Assembly: GCF_030161375.1 (NCBI RefSeq)
Contig: NZ_BSSQ01000004.1
Span: forward strand, 268,092-332,091
DNA length: 64,000 nt
Reading direction: 5' to 3'
Origin: Paenibacillus glycanilyticus
GTDB taxonomy: Bacteria > Bacillota > Bacilli > Paenibacillales > Paenibacillaceae
Positions 17,774 through 27,590 of the stretch are shown here, in pieces (position 1 is the first letter of the stretch; each line of letters opens with the position of its first letter). Position numbers and translations under genes: made by a program. The notes under the pieces were generated by a model. It worked only from the letters and a program-made list of their open reading frames with translations. It did no database searches and was not told the DNA's origin.

Positions 17774-19195
17774 ATGAAAAAGAGATGGGCATCGGGATTG
17801 GCGATTAGTTTATTGCTTACCGGGGTACTTGCGGGCTGCGGGAACTCCAATAACAATGATTCGAGCAATGGCAAAAGCAACAATGGAAGCGCAGCGCCAT
17901 CAACGGAAGCAAGCTCGAACGCAGGCGGCAGTGCCGGCGGCGATCCGGTAAAGTTGCGACTCTACACTTACGGCACGGAGCAAGCCTATAACTGGAAAGC
18001 AACGCTTGATGCTTACCATGAGAAGAATCCGAACGTAACCGTGGACCTTGTGCAATTGAGCGAAAAAGGCGATACGCAAGAATCGATGAAAAAGCTGGAT
18101 TTGGCCGTTGCGTCCGGCGAGCAGATCGACGTCCTGATGTTCAGCGACCCGGCGGGTTATGCGCAACGCGTAGCGCTTGGCATGGCTGCTCCGCTTGATG
18201 ATTTCCTCGCGAAAGACGGCTACAAGGTAGAAGAGGATTACAAGGTTGACACGCATCTGAACGGCAAAGTTTACGCGTTGCCAGGCAAATTCAACCCTTG
18301 GTACGTGCTTCTGAACAAGGACAATCTGGACGAAGCGGGACTTGCGGTTCCGACGGACTGGACTTGGGATGAATACGCGGACTATGCGAAACAGTTGACG
18401 AAAGGCGAAGGCGCGACGAAACGTTACGGTACTTATTTCCATGGTCCGCAAAACGGCGGCTGGATGGAATACCTGAAGCTGATGATGGAGAACCAGCCTA
18501 CCGGTTCCGAATTCCTGAAGGCAGACGGCACGTCCAACCTGGATGATCCTAACTTCAAGAAAACGCTTGAGCTTCGCGTCAAAATGGAGAAAGAGGATAA
18601 GTCCTCCGTTCCTTATTCGGATATGATCTCGCAAAAGCTCGCTTACCGTAACCAGTTCTTTAACCAATCGGCAAGCATGCTCACGATCGGCTCTTGGATG
18701 AATACGGAAATCGGCGGCACGGACACTTTGCCTCTGACCTTCCACGTAGCGGTTGCGCCATTCCCGAAAAACAACCCTGGCGACCAGTCCGGCATTACGC
18801 CGGTAACAACCGACTATGTAGCGGTATCGGAAAGCTCCAAAAACAAGGAAGAAGCTTATAAATTCGTTCGTTGGTACACAACGGAAGGCCAAGTCGTGCA
18901 AGGCAAAAACATTCCGGCTTGGAATGGCGTAAGCAACGATCAAGTAGCCGGCATTATCGATACGATTCTTAGCGGCACGAAAAACCCAGAGCTGGTTGAT
19001 AAAGAAAGCCTGGTTAACACGCTTGTGAACTCGAAAGCGACTGAAATTATTGCTCCGGCTTCCTACCAAGCCGAAGTATACAAAGCGATTAACGAAGAAT
19101 ACGAGAAGTTGATCCTTGGCAACCAAGACATCGACAAGACCGTTGAGAACGCGAAGAAACGCGTGGACGAAATTATTGCGGCGAACAAAAAATAA
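17774..19195 (+). CDS. Extracellular sugar-binding lipoprotein
   Basis: This 473-residue protein starts with a lipoprotein signal (lipobox LAGC, Cys22) and an Asn/Ser/Gly-rich spacer. A solute-binding protein family 1 fold follows, with KLRLYTYGTEQAYNWK near its start and GITPVTTDYVAVSESSKNKE near its end. It would capture an oligosaccharide outside the membrane for the two upstream permeases. A 140-bp gap with a TATAAT box (17717-17722) precedes it and a terminator follows, so it may be made in excess of the permeases, as is usual for binding proteins. Confidence 0.94.
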   Translation: MKKRWASGLAISLLLTGVLAGCGNSNNNDSSNGKSNNGSAAPSTEASSNAGGSAGGDPVKLRLYTYGTEQAYNWKATLDAYHEKNPNVTVDLVQLSEKGDTQESMKKLDLAVASGEQIDVLMFSDPAGYAQRVALGMAAPLDDFLAKDGYKVEEDYKVDTHLNGKVYALPGKFNPWYVLLNKDNLDEAGLAVPTDWTWDEYADYAKQLTKGEGATKRYGTYFHGPQNGGWMEYLKLMMENQPTGSEFLKADGTSNLDDPNFKKTLELRVKMEKEDKSSVPYSDMISQKLAYRNQFFNQSASMLTIGSWMNTEIGGTDTLPLTFHVAVAPFPKNNPGDQSGITPVTTDYVAVSESSKNKEEAYKFVRWYTTEGQVVQGKNIPAWNGVSNDQVAGIIDTILSGTKNPELVDKESLVNTLVNSKATEIIAPASYQAEVYKAINEEYEKLILGNQDIDKTVENAKKRVDEIIAANKK

Positions 19196-19214
19196 TACGG
19201 TATAATGAATAACC

Positions 19215-19247
19215 AAAGGGGACGGGAGTTACTGTCCCCCTTTTCTT
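19215..19247 (+). terminator. Terminator after the binding-protein gene
   Basis: AAAGGGGAC (19215-19223) pairs with GTCCCC(C)TTT (19234-19243), followed by TTCTT. It lies just upstream of the sensor kinase gene and would lower expression of the regulatory and catabolic genes relative to the binding protein. Confidence 0.7.
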
Positions 19248-19267
19248 CTCTAAGGGGGGCATCAGGA

Positions 19268-21079
19268 ATGTACCGCATCCGGTCTTATATTCACTCTGTG
19301 CGCGGCAAACTTTCGCTTGTGGCGGTTATTTGTATTCTGATTCCCGCGGTGTTAACGATGTTGATCTATAACTCTTTGACACGTGAAGCCGTTGAGCAGC
19401 AGGCGAAGGAAAATGCAAACGATTCCATGCAGCTGGTCAACGGCTCGATTAATAATTTGTTCCAAGGCATGCTGAACACCGCAAACTACCTCACCGTTAA
19501 TTCCGACATGAAATCCAGCTTCATTAAGATGTTTAATGCCGACCTTGATTTCAACGAGAAGTTTACGGCAACCAACCGGATTATGCAGCAGCTGGAGACG
19601 TTAACGTATATCGGGGAGAAGAGCTACATTACGATTATTCTGACGAACGGGGAGACGTTCACGAATTATTCCAAGGATGAAGTAGATCCTTTGACCTTTC
19701 AGCAAGAGCCGTGGTTCAACAATCTGAAGCAGCTGTCGGGCTTGCAGTCTTATTGGGTCAGCACGTCGCCGACGATTTTCCCTTATGACAAAGTGACAAG
19801 TCCATATCAAATTTCGGTGGCGAGGACACTCCGGTTTGACAGCACCCGAATATACGGCTATGTCATTGTTACGATGTTGGAGAACAAATTCAGCAAAATT
19901 TTGGGCAGTCTGACGGGTAGTCAAGAGGTATTGCTTGTGGATGGCGACGGGAAGATCTTGTCTTCTCCTCATAAGAATCAAGTGAATCAAACCTTCCATT
20001 ACAGCAGGCAGATGACGGAGAGAGATCCCCGTGCGGGCTCCTCCATAATTAAAGACGAAGATACGAAACTTCTGCTGACGACGGCGGATTTATCTTTTAA
20101 TGACTGGCATCTGGTAGCAACGGAGCCTTATCAGGATGCGATCGTGAACATCAGCTCGATTTTTAGCCGGGTATTTCTATTCCAGATCATTTCCTTCATC
20201 GCTTTTCTTGTATTGCTGCTGCTCTTAATGAGGCAATTAACGAAGCCGCTCATCAAACTTGGCAAAGTCGCCTCCAGCGTGCAGCGGGGAAATCTGGAAG
20301 TTCGTTCGAGTATTCGGGGAGCGGATGAAATCGGGAGATTGGGTTTTCTGTTCGACCAAATGCTAGACCGCATTAAAGAGATGATCAGCGAGGTGTCGCT
20401 TACCCAAGCTAGAAAGCGCAAAGCCGAGCTTGCGATGCTGCAGGCGCAGATCAATCCGCATTTTTTATTTAACGTGCTCAATTCGATTCGGATGAAAGTG
20501 ATGCGCGGCGGCGATCAAGACAGCGCGAAGATGATCGCGTCCTTATCCAAGCTCTTGCGCATGACGATCAGCCGGGACGAAGACGCCATTCTGCTGCATG
20601 AAGAGATCGAGCTGCTGACGCATTATGTAGAGCTGATGAATCTTCGTCAGAAGGAAGAAGTCCAACTTGTTGTCGAGGTGGATGTCAATTGCTTTGACAT
20701 TCTGGTGCCGAGGTTTATTTTGCAGCCGCTCGTCGAGAATGCGCTTATTCACGGTTTGAATCAAAGCGCGGGCATTATCCGGATTGTCGCGCAGCGATCG
20801 GATTATTTCCTTGAACTTTCGGTAGAAGATGACGGGATTGGAATAGAGAAAGAAGCATTGGATAGGCTGAGGGCGAGGTTAACCGCTACCGGCATGGAGC
20901 CGGTACAGGAAACGGAGCGCTCGAGAGGACCGGGATTGTCCGGCATTGGAGTAACGAATGTAGCGGAGCGGATGCGGATTATGTTTGGCGATGCCTTCCG
21001 TATAACCGTTGATAGCGATAGAGGAACAAGAATTATGATGCATATCCCGGTTCGGGAGGAGGGGCGTCCTCATGTATAA
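19268..21079 (+). CDS. YesM-type sensor histidine kinase of the uronate-glycan locus
   Basis: This 603-residue kinase has two transmembrane helices (about 15-37 and 307-330) bracketing an extracellular Cache-type sensor of about 270 residues. A HAMP linker, a His_kinase domain with NPHFLFN (His398) and an HATPase_c domain with QPLVENALIHG and DDGIG follow. ATG 19268 is chosen because AAGGGGGG ends 9 bases before it; the upstream in-frame ATG at 19205 would place the terminator hairpin inside the gene. It overlaps the regulator by 8 bp. It probably senses the transported glycan or its complex with the binding protein. Confidence 0.94.
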   Translation: MYRIRSYIHSVRGKLSLVAVICILIPAVLTMLIYNSLTREAVEQQAKENANDSMQLVNGSINNLFQGMLNTANYLTVNSDMKSSFIKMFNADLDFNEKFTATNRIMQQLETLTYIGEKSYITIILTNGETFTNYSKDEVDPLTFQQEPWFNNLKQLSGLQSYWVSTSPTIFPYDKVTSPYQISVARTLRFDSTRIYGYVIVTMLENKFSKILGSLTGSQEVLLVDGDGKILSSPHKNQVNQTFHYSRQMTERDPRAGSSIIKDEDTKLLLTTADLSFNDWHLVATEPYQDAIVNISSIFSRVFLFQIISFIAFLVLLLLLMRQLTKPLIKLGKVASSVQRGNLEVRSSIRGADEIGRLGFLFDQMLDRIKEMISEVSLTQARKRKAELAMLQAQINPHFLFNVLNSIRMKVMRGGDQDSAKMIASLSKLLRMTISRDEDAILLHEEIELLTHYVELMNLRQKEEVQLVVEVDVNCFDILVPRFILQPLVENALIHGLNQSAGIIRIVAQRSDYFLELSVEDDGIGIEKEALDRLRARLTATGMEPVQETERSRGPGLSGIGVTNVAERMRIMFGDAFRITVDSDRGTRIMMHIPVREEGRPHV

Positions 21080-22670
21080 AGTGATGCTCGTGGATGACGA
21101 TTATCCGGTCATTGAGCTGTTATCGGAAGTGGTAGAATGGGAGAAGCTGGGTCTTTCCTTATGCGGCAAACATGAGAATGGCCTCGCGGCTTGGGAACAC
21201 ATGCAGGAGGAAGCGCCGGATATTCTGGTGACGGATATCGGGATGCCGAAGATGGATGGCTTGGAATTGGCGCAAAAAGCAAAAAAATTAAATCCTTCGG
21301 TACGGATTGTCATCTTGTCCTGCCATAGCGAATTTCAATATGCCCAGCAGGCGATGCGGCTTGACGTGCAGGATTATTTGCTGAAGGACCAGCTTGATCC
21401 GGAGGAATTGGTTGAGCTTCTGCAGAAGTTTAAAACGGGGTTTGACGGCGAACGCCAACTGTTGTCCGAACAAAACCGGATGAAACAAGTGGTTAGCGAA
21501 ACACAGGTTCTGCGGAAGGAGAAATTGTTCCGCGAATTTGTTCAGCAGCCGCTCATCTCCGCGGAACAATGGCAGCGGGATTTCGGGTCGTACGGGTTAT
21601 TTCAGCCCGGCGAATTATGTTTGCCGGTAGCCGGATTTATTGAGAGCTACAACATGATAAAACATCGGTTCGACTCGGATCAGACGCTGCATTTTGCCAT
21701 TAGCAACGTAATGGAGGAGCTGCTGTCAGAACTGCCGCTTCACGCCATTCATATCGGCTACAGCAGCAGACAATCCTTGCTTCTGTTCTCGTTTAAGCCA
21801 GGGCTTAAGCAAAATGTATACGATCAAGTGCAAACCAGTCTACAGAAGGTACAGCGGACGCTTGGCCAAGTGCTCAAAATTCAAATGGCCTTCGTGATCG
21901 GAACAAGCTGCGACAACCCCCAATTGCTCAAGCAGGCTTTGTGCAATTTGCTGAAAGCGGATGAGCAGCGGTTTTACTTGTCCCGAGGGGAAATCGCCAA
22001 ATGGCAGAAGGAGGCGGTAACGTCTAATTCTGGCTTGCTTGCTAAGTACGATCAGGCTGCGGCGGAAATCCGGGAAGCACTGGTTGCAAGAGACGGCAAG
22101 AAGATTGAATCATTGGCCGGCACGTGGGAGAATCATGTCCGCAGCAAACGGTACACCTCGGAAGAAGTGCGGGATTGGGTGCTGAAGCTGCTTATCGACA
22201 TGCGCCTGAAGCTTCATGCGATGTTGTTTGCGTCACAGGCGATGACGGCTGAGAAGCTGCACAAAGAAATCGTTAATTTGGATTCGTTATGGGGATTGTT
22301 CGAGTGGTTTGGGTCCCAATTGCAATCGTATATTGTTGCCAGAGATTTGCCGGTAAGCAAACGCCGCGAAGTATCCGAAGCTTGCAAATATGTCTCTTTG
22401 AATCTAGGCAAACGGATCTCGTTGGAAGAAGTAGCGGCCCATCTGCATATGAATCCAAGTTATTTCAGCCGTTTTTTCAAAAAGGAGACCGGCTTAACCT
22501 TTATTGAGTATGTCACCGACCAGAAGATTGAAAGAGCGAAAGAATTGCTCGATCAGACGAATTATTACGTCAGCGAGATTTGCGAGATGCTCGGCTATGA
22601 TAATCAAAGTTATTTTATTAAGACATTTAAGACGCAGACCGGCTTAACGCCAACCGAATACCGCGGTTAG
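21072..22670 (+). CDS. YesN-type AraC response regulator of the uronate-glycan locus
   Basis: This 532-residue protein has a receiver domain with DDD (residues 8-10), phospho-acceptor Asp55 in VTDIGMPKMDG and the conserved Lys in LLKDQ. A long variable middle follows. The C-terminal AraC double helix-turn-helix begins near ISLEEVAAHLHMNPSYFSR and ends QTGLTPTEYRG. It overlaps the kinase gene and lies 12 bp before the heparinase-like gene. The obvious inference is that it activates this operon when the kinase signals; the weak -35 of the operon promoter fits an activator. Confidence 0.94.
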   Translation: MYKVMLVDDDYPVIELLSEVVEWEKLGLSLCGKHENGLAAWEHMQEEAPDILVTDIGMPKMDGLELAQKAKKLNPSVRIVILSCHSEFQYAQQAMRLDVQDYLLKDQLDPEELVELLQKFKTGFDGERQLLSEQNRMKQVVSETQVLRKEKLFREFVQQPLISAEQWQRDFGSYGLFQPGELCLPVAGFIESYNMIKHRFDSDQTLHFAISNVMEELLSELPLHAIHIGYSSRQSLLLFSFKPGLKQNVYDQVQTSLQKVQRTLGQVLKIQMAFVIGTSCDNPQLLKQALCNLLKADEQRFYLSRGEIAKWQKEAVTSNSGLLAKYDQAAAEIREALVARDGKKIESLAGTWENHVRSKRYTSEEVRDWVLKLLIDMRLKLHAMLFASQAMTAEKLHKEIVNLDSLWGLFEWFGSQLQSYIVARDLPVSKRREVSEACKYVSLNLGKRISLEEVAAHLHMNPSYFSRFFKKETGLTFIEYVTDQKIERAKELLDQTNYYVSEICEMLGYDNQSYFIKTFKTQTGLTPTEYRG

Positions 22671-22682
22671 GAGGAGAGAAAG

Positions 22683-24515
22683 TTGCGAATCATCGACATT
22701 TGGGAGAAAGATGTCCTGGAAGCTTCGCTGGACAATTTGCGTGCGGCAGACAGCCGAATCTACACGTACTCCGGGAACAAGGCGGATTGGAGCGGCATGG
22801 CGTCATCCCCCTTGTATGCGGACTTGATTAGGGAGATTCAAGCGGAAGGCGAGAGGTTGCTTGACCGTCCGATTCCCGAGTTGACGCAGGAAATATATGA
22901 TCTGTTTGAACTGAACGGCAATCGGCTTATTTATGAAGGTCTGTATTTCGAGCGCAGGAGCAGATTGACATCGTTTGCTCTATTGCATTGTCTTTTTCCG
23001 GAAATATCCGAATACCGCGGAGCGTTGATAGAGACGATCGAAGCGGTTCTGGAGGAGCAAACCTGGTGCTTGCCGGCTCATATGAGAGGGCAGTCGCTCG
23101 AACGCCACATCGATTTGTTTGCATCCGAGACCGGCTTTGCGTTAGCCGAAATATTGGCGATTACGGAATTATCGCTTCCGGCGGCGCTTCGGGAAGCGAT
23201 GAGCGAGCAGATTGAACGCAGAATCTTTGCCAACTATCTGGACGAACAATATCCGCCGTACCATTGGGAGACCGCCGATCATAACTGGGCCGCGGTATGC
23301 GCAGGATCGATTGGTTCGGCAGCGTTGCTGCTGGAGCTGGAGTCAGAGCGCAGAGCCGCGATCATTCACCGCGCTGTAAGGACGATGGACTGTTATTTAT
23401 CCGGATTTGGAGACGATGGCGCTTGTGCCGAAGGACCGGGCTACTGGAATTATGGCTTTGGATATTTCGTTTATTTTGCCGATCTTCTGAAACGAAGAAC
23501 CGATGGCAAGGCGGATTTGCTAGATTCCGGGCATGTCAGGACAATCGCAAGCTTTCAGCAAAAAGCGTATCTGGTGCGGAATCGTCCGGCCAACTTCTCG
23601 GATGCCGCTCATCATGTAAGCGTAAACATGGGCTTGTCCGATTATTTGGCGACTCAGATAAGCGGAGTCAGTTATGCGCCAATATCTATCCGTGCCGGTT
23701 TTACGGACGATCATTGCAGCCGGTTCGCCCACGCTTTGCGCAATCTGGTATGGTATAGGCCGGATGCGCCAAGACAGTTGGACTGGACAAGCGGCAGCTC
23801 GTATTTGGCGGATGCCCAGTGGTTAGTATCACGGGTTACTACTACGGCAGGCAGCTTTGGATTTGCCGCCAAAGGCGGCCATAACGATGAGCCCCATAAC
23901 CATATTGACGTGGGTCACTTTATTCTCATTGCAGATGACGATCCGGCGTTTGCCGTTGATTTAGGGAGCGGGGAGTACACCGCGCAATATTTCGGCGAAG
24001 GCAGATACGGCTTTGACTGCAACGGAGCGCAAGGCCATTCTTTGCCTATGGTCAAAGGACAACTTCAATCGGTTGGAAGAACAAGAGCAGCAGTCGTCCG
24101 GCAGGTGGAAAACGGCGAGCTGGAAGACCGGTTCGAGCTTGATATGGCTGCTTGTTACCCAGGCAGCGGACTTGCTTCCTGCGATCGCAAGTTCACTTGG
24201 CGCAAAGCGGGTCTTGTTCCGGAGCTTGATCTGACGGATACGTTCCAATTCCATGAAGAGGGCGGACCGATTACGGAAGTGATCGTGAGCAAATGTAAAC
24301 CGGTCGTATTGGCGGAAGGTCGCATTGCACTGACGGGCAGCCGGCATACCGCGATATTGTCGTATGAACCTCGTCTGCTGGACGTTTCCTATGAAGAACG
24401 GTTCTACTCTAATCATTCAGGCGAGCAAGAAAGCTATTATCGCATATCCCTTCATTCGACAGACGTTACATCCTTGAATCATGCCTTTAATCTGAATTTC
24501 AAATTTCAAGCATAG
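22683..24515 (+). CDS. Heparinase II/III-like cytoplasmic polysaccharide lyase
   Basis: This 610-residue protein has no signal peptide, so it acts in the cytoplasm on imported sugar chains. The N-terminal half is helix-rich with Trp/Tyr patches (ETADHNWAAVCAG, EGPGYWNYGFGYFVYF), as in the alpha/alpha-toroid of heparinase II and PL15/PL17/PL21-type lyases. The second half is beta-rich and opens with the family block GGHNDEPHNHIDVGHFIL (about residue 400), whose His and Asn/Asp residues are conserved. Such enzymes cleave uronic-acid links by beta-elimination, leaving an unsaturated uronyl end. The next gene, GH88, removes exactly that residue. The start is TTG with AGGAGGAG 6 bases upstream. 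The substrate is not determined. Confidence 0.85.
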   Translation: MRIIDIWEKDVLEASLDNLRAADSRIYTYSGNKADWSGMASSPLYADLIREIQAEGERLLDRPIPELTQEIYDLFELNGNRLIYEGLYFERRSRLTSFALLHCLFPEISEYRGALIETIEAVLEEQTWCLPAHMRGQSLERHIDLFASETGFALAEILAITELSLPAALREAMSEQIERRIFANYLDEQYPPYHWETADHNWAAVCAGSIGSAALLLELESERRAAIIHRAVRTMDCYLSGFGDDGACAEGPGYWNYGFGYFVYFADLLKRRTDGKADLLDSGHVRTIASFQQKAYLVRNRPANFSDAAHHVSVNMGLSDYLATQISGVSYAPISIRAGFTDDHCSRFAHALRNLVWYRPDAPRQLDWTSGSSYLADAQWLVSRVTTTAGSFGFAAKGGHNDEPHNHIDVGHFILIADDDPAFAVDLGSGEYTAQYFGEGRYGFDCNGAQGHSLPMVKGQLQSVGRTRAAVVRQVENGELEDRFELDMAACYPGSGLASCDRKFTWRKAGLVPELDLTDTFQFHEEGGPITEVIVSKCKPVVLAEGRIALTGSRHTAILSYEPRLLDVSYEERFYSNHSGEQESYYRISLHSTDVTSLNHAFNLNFKFQA

Positions 24516-24527
24516 GTGGAATCATAT

Positions 24528-25691
24528 ATGACGATAAATACGACTGCTGCAACTCAGCTTGAAACGGCACCATGGGTGAATGAAGCTTGGAATCAAACGG
24601 TGCAAAAAGTGCTGCGAACGAGCGCTCGCATTGGCGCGGAATTTCCGCATGCCAGCCAAGGCGGCCAATATGTGCTGGAAGCGACGCATTGGTGGACGGC
24701 AGGTTTCTGGCCGGGTTTGCTATGGCTTCTGCATGAAGGAGAGGGGAATGCCGATCTGCCTTTCCGCCGGATTGCGGAAGAATGCGAGCTCAAGCTCGAT
24801 GAGGTGCTGGACGGTTATGACCGACTCGACCATGATATCGGATTTATGTGGACGCTAACTAGCGTGATTAATTATAAGCAATATGGCGGGGAGTTATCCA
24901 AGAGAAGAGCGCTGAAAGCAGCCAACTATTTGATGGGGCGCTTTAATCTCAAAGGCAATTTCATCCGCGCGTGGAACCCATGGAGCGCCGGGGAGGACAA
25001 CAGCGGCTGGGCGATTATCGATTGCGCGATGAACGTGCCGCTTCTGCAATGGGCAACCAAAGAGACGGGCGACGTTAGATACAAGCAAGTGGCGGAAGCC
25101 CATATGGAAACGGTAAGGAACCATTTTATTCGCAAAGACGGTTCGGTTCGCCATATTGTAAGATTCGACCCGCAGACTGGCGAAGTGGCGGAATATATTG
25201 GCGGACAAGGTTACGGACCGGAATCTGCCTGGTCAAGGGGAACGGCATGGGCGGTATATGGCTTGACTTTGGCGGCCAAGCACGCAGGCAGTCAGGAACT
25301 GCTGGACACGGCCAAACAGGTATCCCATTTCTTCTTGTCGCAGCTGCCTGAAGACAGCGTGCCGGTATGGGACTTCCGCGCGCCGGAAGAGACGAAAGCG
25401 CTGCGCGATTCCTCGGCGGGTGCTTGCGCGGCATGCGGCTTGCTGCTGCTGTCCGAGCTGGTGCCGTCCGCTGAAGCGGCCGGTTACCGCAGCGCCGGCG
25501 AGCGGATTCTGAGATCGTTGTATGAGAACTACGGGGCGTTTGGCCAAGACGAGGAAGAAGGACTTATTTTGCACGGGACGAGCCATTATCCGGAACGCAA
25601 AAACATGGACGTACCGCTTATTTACGGCGATTATTTCTTCGTGGAAGGATTGGCGCGTCTTAGAGGAGACGTCACTATCCCATGGGAGTAA
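24528..25691 (+). CDS. GH88 unsaturated glucuronyl hydrolase
   Basis: This 387-residue alpha/alpha-barrel enzyme has the two conserved aspartates of unsaturated uronyl hydrolases: Asp103 in LDHDIGFMW and Asp165 in WAIIDCAMN, 62 residues apart. GQGYGPESAWSRGTAWAVYG is the other family block. These enzymes hydrate the 4,5-unsaturated uronic acid left by a lyase and release it. No signal peptide is present, so it works in the cytoplasm behind the heparinase-like protein. ATG 24528 is chosen for AGGTGGA 7 bases upstream; the in-frame GTG at 24516 has none. It overlaps the next gene by 10 bp. Confidence 0.93.
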   Translation: MTINTTAATQLETAPWVNEAWNQTVQKVLRTSARIGAEFPHASQGGQYVLEATHWWTAGFWPGLLWLLHEGEGNADLPFRRIAEECELKLDEVLDGYDRLDHDIGFMWTLTSVINYKQYGGELSKRRALKAANYLMGRFNLKGNFIRAWNPWSAGEDNSGWAIIDCAMNVPLLQWATKETGDVRYKQVAEAHMETVRNHFIRKDGSVRHIVRFDPQTGEVAEYIGGQGYGPESAWSRGTAWAVYGLTLAAKHAGSQELLDTAKQVSHFFLSQLPEDSVPVWDFRAPEETKALRDSSAGACAACGLLLLSELVPSAEAAGYRSAGERILRSLYENYGAFGQDEEEGLILHGTSHYPERKNMDVPLIYGDYFFVEGLARLRGDVTIPWE

Positions 25692-27526
25692 AGCTGCCGA
25701 TTGCGGATAACCCGCTCTGCAGCAAAGCGGACTTGGAGCGGGCGTTCAGACAGTTAACCAAACCGCTATTGCCTTATTATTCAGCGGGCGGAGCACGGCT
25801 GGAGCTGCCTGGATCGGGTGCGGGCCAATCGCCTGACATTAGCCAGATGGAAGGTTTCTCGCGGATTATTTGGGGGCTGGCGCCACTTGCGGCAGGCAGT
25901 GGGCATGTTGACGAAGACTTGCTGCAGCTAGTCCTAAGAGGAATAACCAACGGAACGAATCCGGGGCACAAGGAATATTGGGGGATACCTGCAGATTATG
26001 ATCAGCGTTTAGTGGAGATGGCTTCTCTCGGTCTCGCTTTAGCGATTGCTCCCCACCGCATGTGGGAACCGCTCAGCGCGGAGGCGAAGCAGCATTTCTA
26101 TGACTGGCTGAATCAGATTAACTCGCTTAAGGTTCATGATTGCAACTGGCTGTTTTTCCACGTACTCGTCAATGTAGGCTTCTATAAGCTTGGCCTCCCG
26201 TATGCGAAGGAGCAGCTTGAAGCGAATCTGGACCGGCTGGAACAGTTTTATTTGGAGGATGGCTGGTATGAGGATGGGACGAACGGTCACAGCGATTATT
26301 ACGTCCCGCTTGCATTCCATTATTGCGGACTGATTTATGCGGCTCTGATGAAGGAAGAAGATCCGAAACGGTCCGCGCGCTTCGAGGAACGTGCTGCCTT
26401 GTTTGCGGGGCAATTTGCGAATTGGTTCACGGAAGACGGGAGAGCTGTTCCGTATGGGCGAAGCTTGACTTATCGTTTTGCCCAAGGAGCGGTATGGGGG
26501 GCGTATGCGTTTGCCGGTGTACAGCCTTTCGAACTTGGAGTCATAAAGGGATTGTACATGCGTCATCTCCGCTGGTGGCTTCGCCAGCCGATATTTTCGC
26601 CGGATGGCTTATTAACGGTAGGTTACCGCTATCCGAATCTAATTATGGCCGAAAACTATAATGCGCCGGGCTCCGTTTATTGGGCGTTTAAAGCTTTTCT
26701 GCCGCTGGCTTTGCCGGATGATCATCCGTTCTGGTTGGCGGAAGAGCTTCCGTTGCCGGAGCTAACCGATGTGTCCGTCCAACATGCGCCGCATGTGGTT
26801 ATCTGCAGAGACAACAACCGCGACCATGTTGCCGCCTTTAATGCCGGACACCGGAGTACTAACGATCATACCCATTCATCGGCCAAATACGAAAAGTTTG
26901 TTTATTCCGCATCCTTTGGTTTCAGTGTTCCCCGTGCGGAATGGGGGTTGTCCCAAGGAGCTTACGACTCCATGCTCGCCTTGAGTGAAGGAGACAACCT
27001 ATACCGCGTTCGCCGGAACAACGAGGCAACAAACTTGGACGGCGATGTGCTGACTTCCATATGGAAACCTTGGCGGGATGTAACGGTGACGACTCATTTA
27101 ATTGCCGGATTGCCTTGGCATGTCAGAATTCACCGGATCGAAACGGCGAGAGCTCTGGATGCGGCAGAAGGAGGTTTTGCCCTTCCGCTTGACGCGTCGC
27201 TGTCCGTCAGTGAAACAACCGGCAGCGTATGTGGCCTGACCGGCTTTGGAGGCAGCGGAATTACAAGCCTAATAGGTTATGAACGAGCGGAATGGATTTC
27301 TGTCCAGGCGAATACGAATCTGATGCATGAGCGGACGGCCATTCCAACGCTTCAAACAAAGCTGCAACCCGGCTTGCATCTATTAATAATCGCCGTGTAC
27401 GGAGAACCGGGAGCTCAAGAACCGGTTAATCCGGATGGCTGGCGCCAACGAGTCCAAGTCTATTTGGAAGGTAATCGGGTGCGGGCAGTCAGTCCGTTAG
27501 GCAAGGAGATCATCGTTGCTGTATAA
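25682..27526 (+). CDS. DUF2264 protein, probable uronate-linked glycosidase
   Basis: This 614-residue protein has no signal peptide. Its N-terminal two thirds show the DUF2264 pattern (MEGFSRIIWGLAPL, HDCNWLFFHVLVN, EDGWYEDGTNGHSDYYVP and GRSLTYRFAQGAVWGA), predicted to form an alpha/alpha barrel. A beta-rich tail follows. To my recollection DUF2264 overlaps with a CAZy family (GH154) that includes beta-glucuronidases, which would fit this operon, but I hold that loosely. It overlaps GH88 by 10 bp and is the last large gene of the operon. Confidence 0.82.
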   Translation: MGVKLPIADNPLCSKADLERAFRQLTKPLLPYYSAGGARLELPGSGAGQSPDISQMEGFSRIIWGLAPLAAGSGHVDEDLLQLVLRGITNGTNPGHKEYWGIPADYDQRLVEMASLGLALAIAPHRMWEPLSAEAKQHFYDWLNQINSLKVHDCNWLFFHVLVNVGFYKLGLPYAKEQLEANLDRLEQFYLEDGWYEDGTNGHSDYYVPLAFHYCGLIYAALMKEEDPKRSARFEERAALFAGQFANWFTEDGRAVPYGRSLTYRFAQGAVWGAYAFAGVQPFELGVIKGLYMRHLRWWLRQPIFSPDGLLTVGYRYPNLIMAENYNAPGSVYWAFKAFLPLALPDDHPFWLAEELPLPELTDVSVQHAPHVVICRDNNRDHVAAFNAGHRSTNDHTHSSAKYEKFVYSASFGFSVPRAEWGLSQGAYDSMLALSEGDNLYRVRRNNEATNLDGDVLTSIWKPWRDVTVTTHLIAGLPWHVRIHRIETARALDAAEGGFALPLDASLSVSETTGSVCGLTGFGGSGITSLIGYERAEWISVQANTNLMHERTAIPTLQTKLQPGLHLLIIAVYGEPGAQEPVNPDGWRQRVQVYLEGNRVRAVSPLGKEIIVAV

Positions 27527-27590
27527 AAGATGAACCGCAACCGCCCAAGCTGCATACGCTATTGGCAGAAGCCTACCTGGGGGAGTGCCA

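Noticed and set aside
17900..19216. 438-codon minus-strand frame opposite the sugar-binding lipoprotein gene
   Set aside because: The plus-strand product has a lipobox and a clear solute-binding fold. The minus frame is Arg/Val/Phe-rich shadow sequence.
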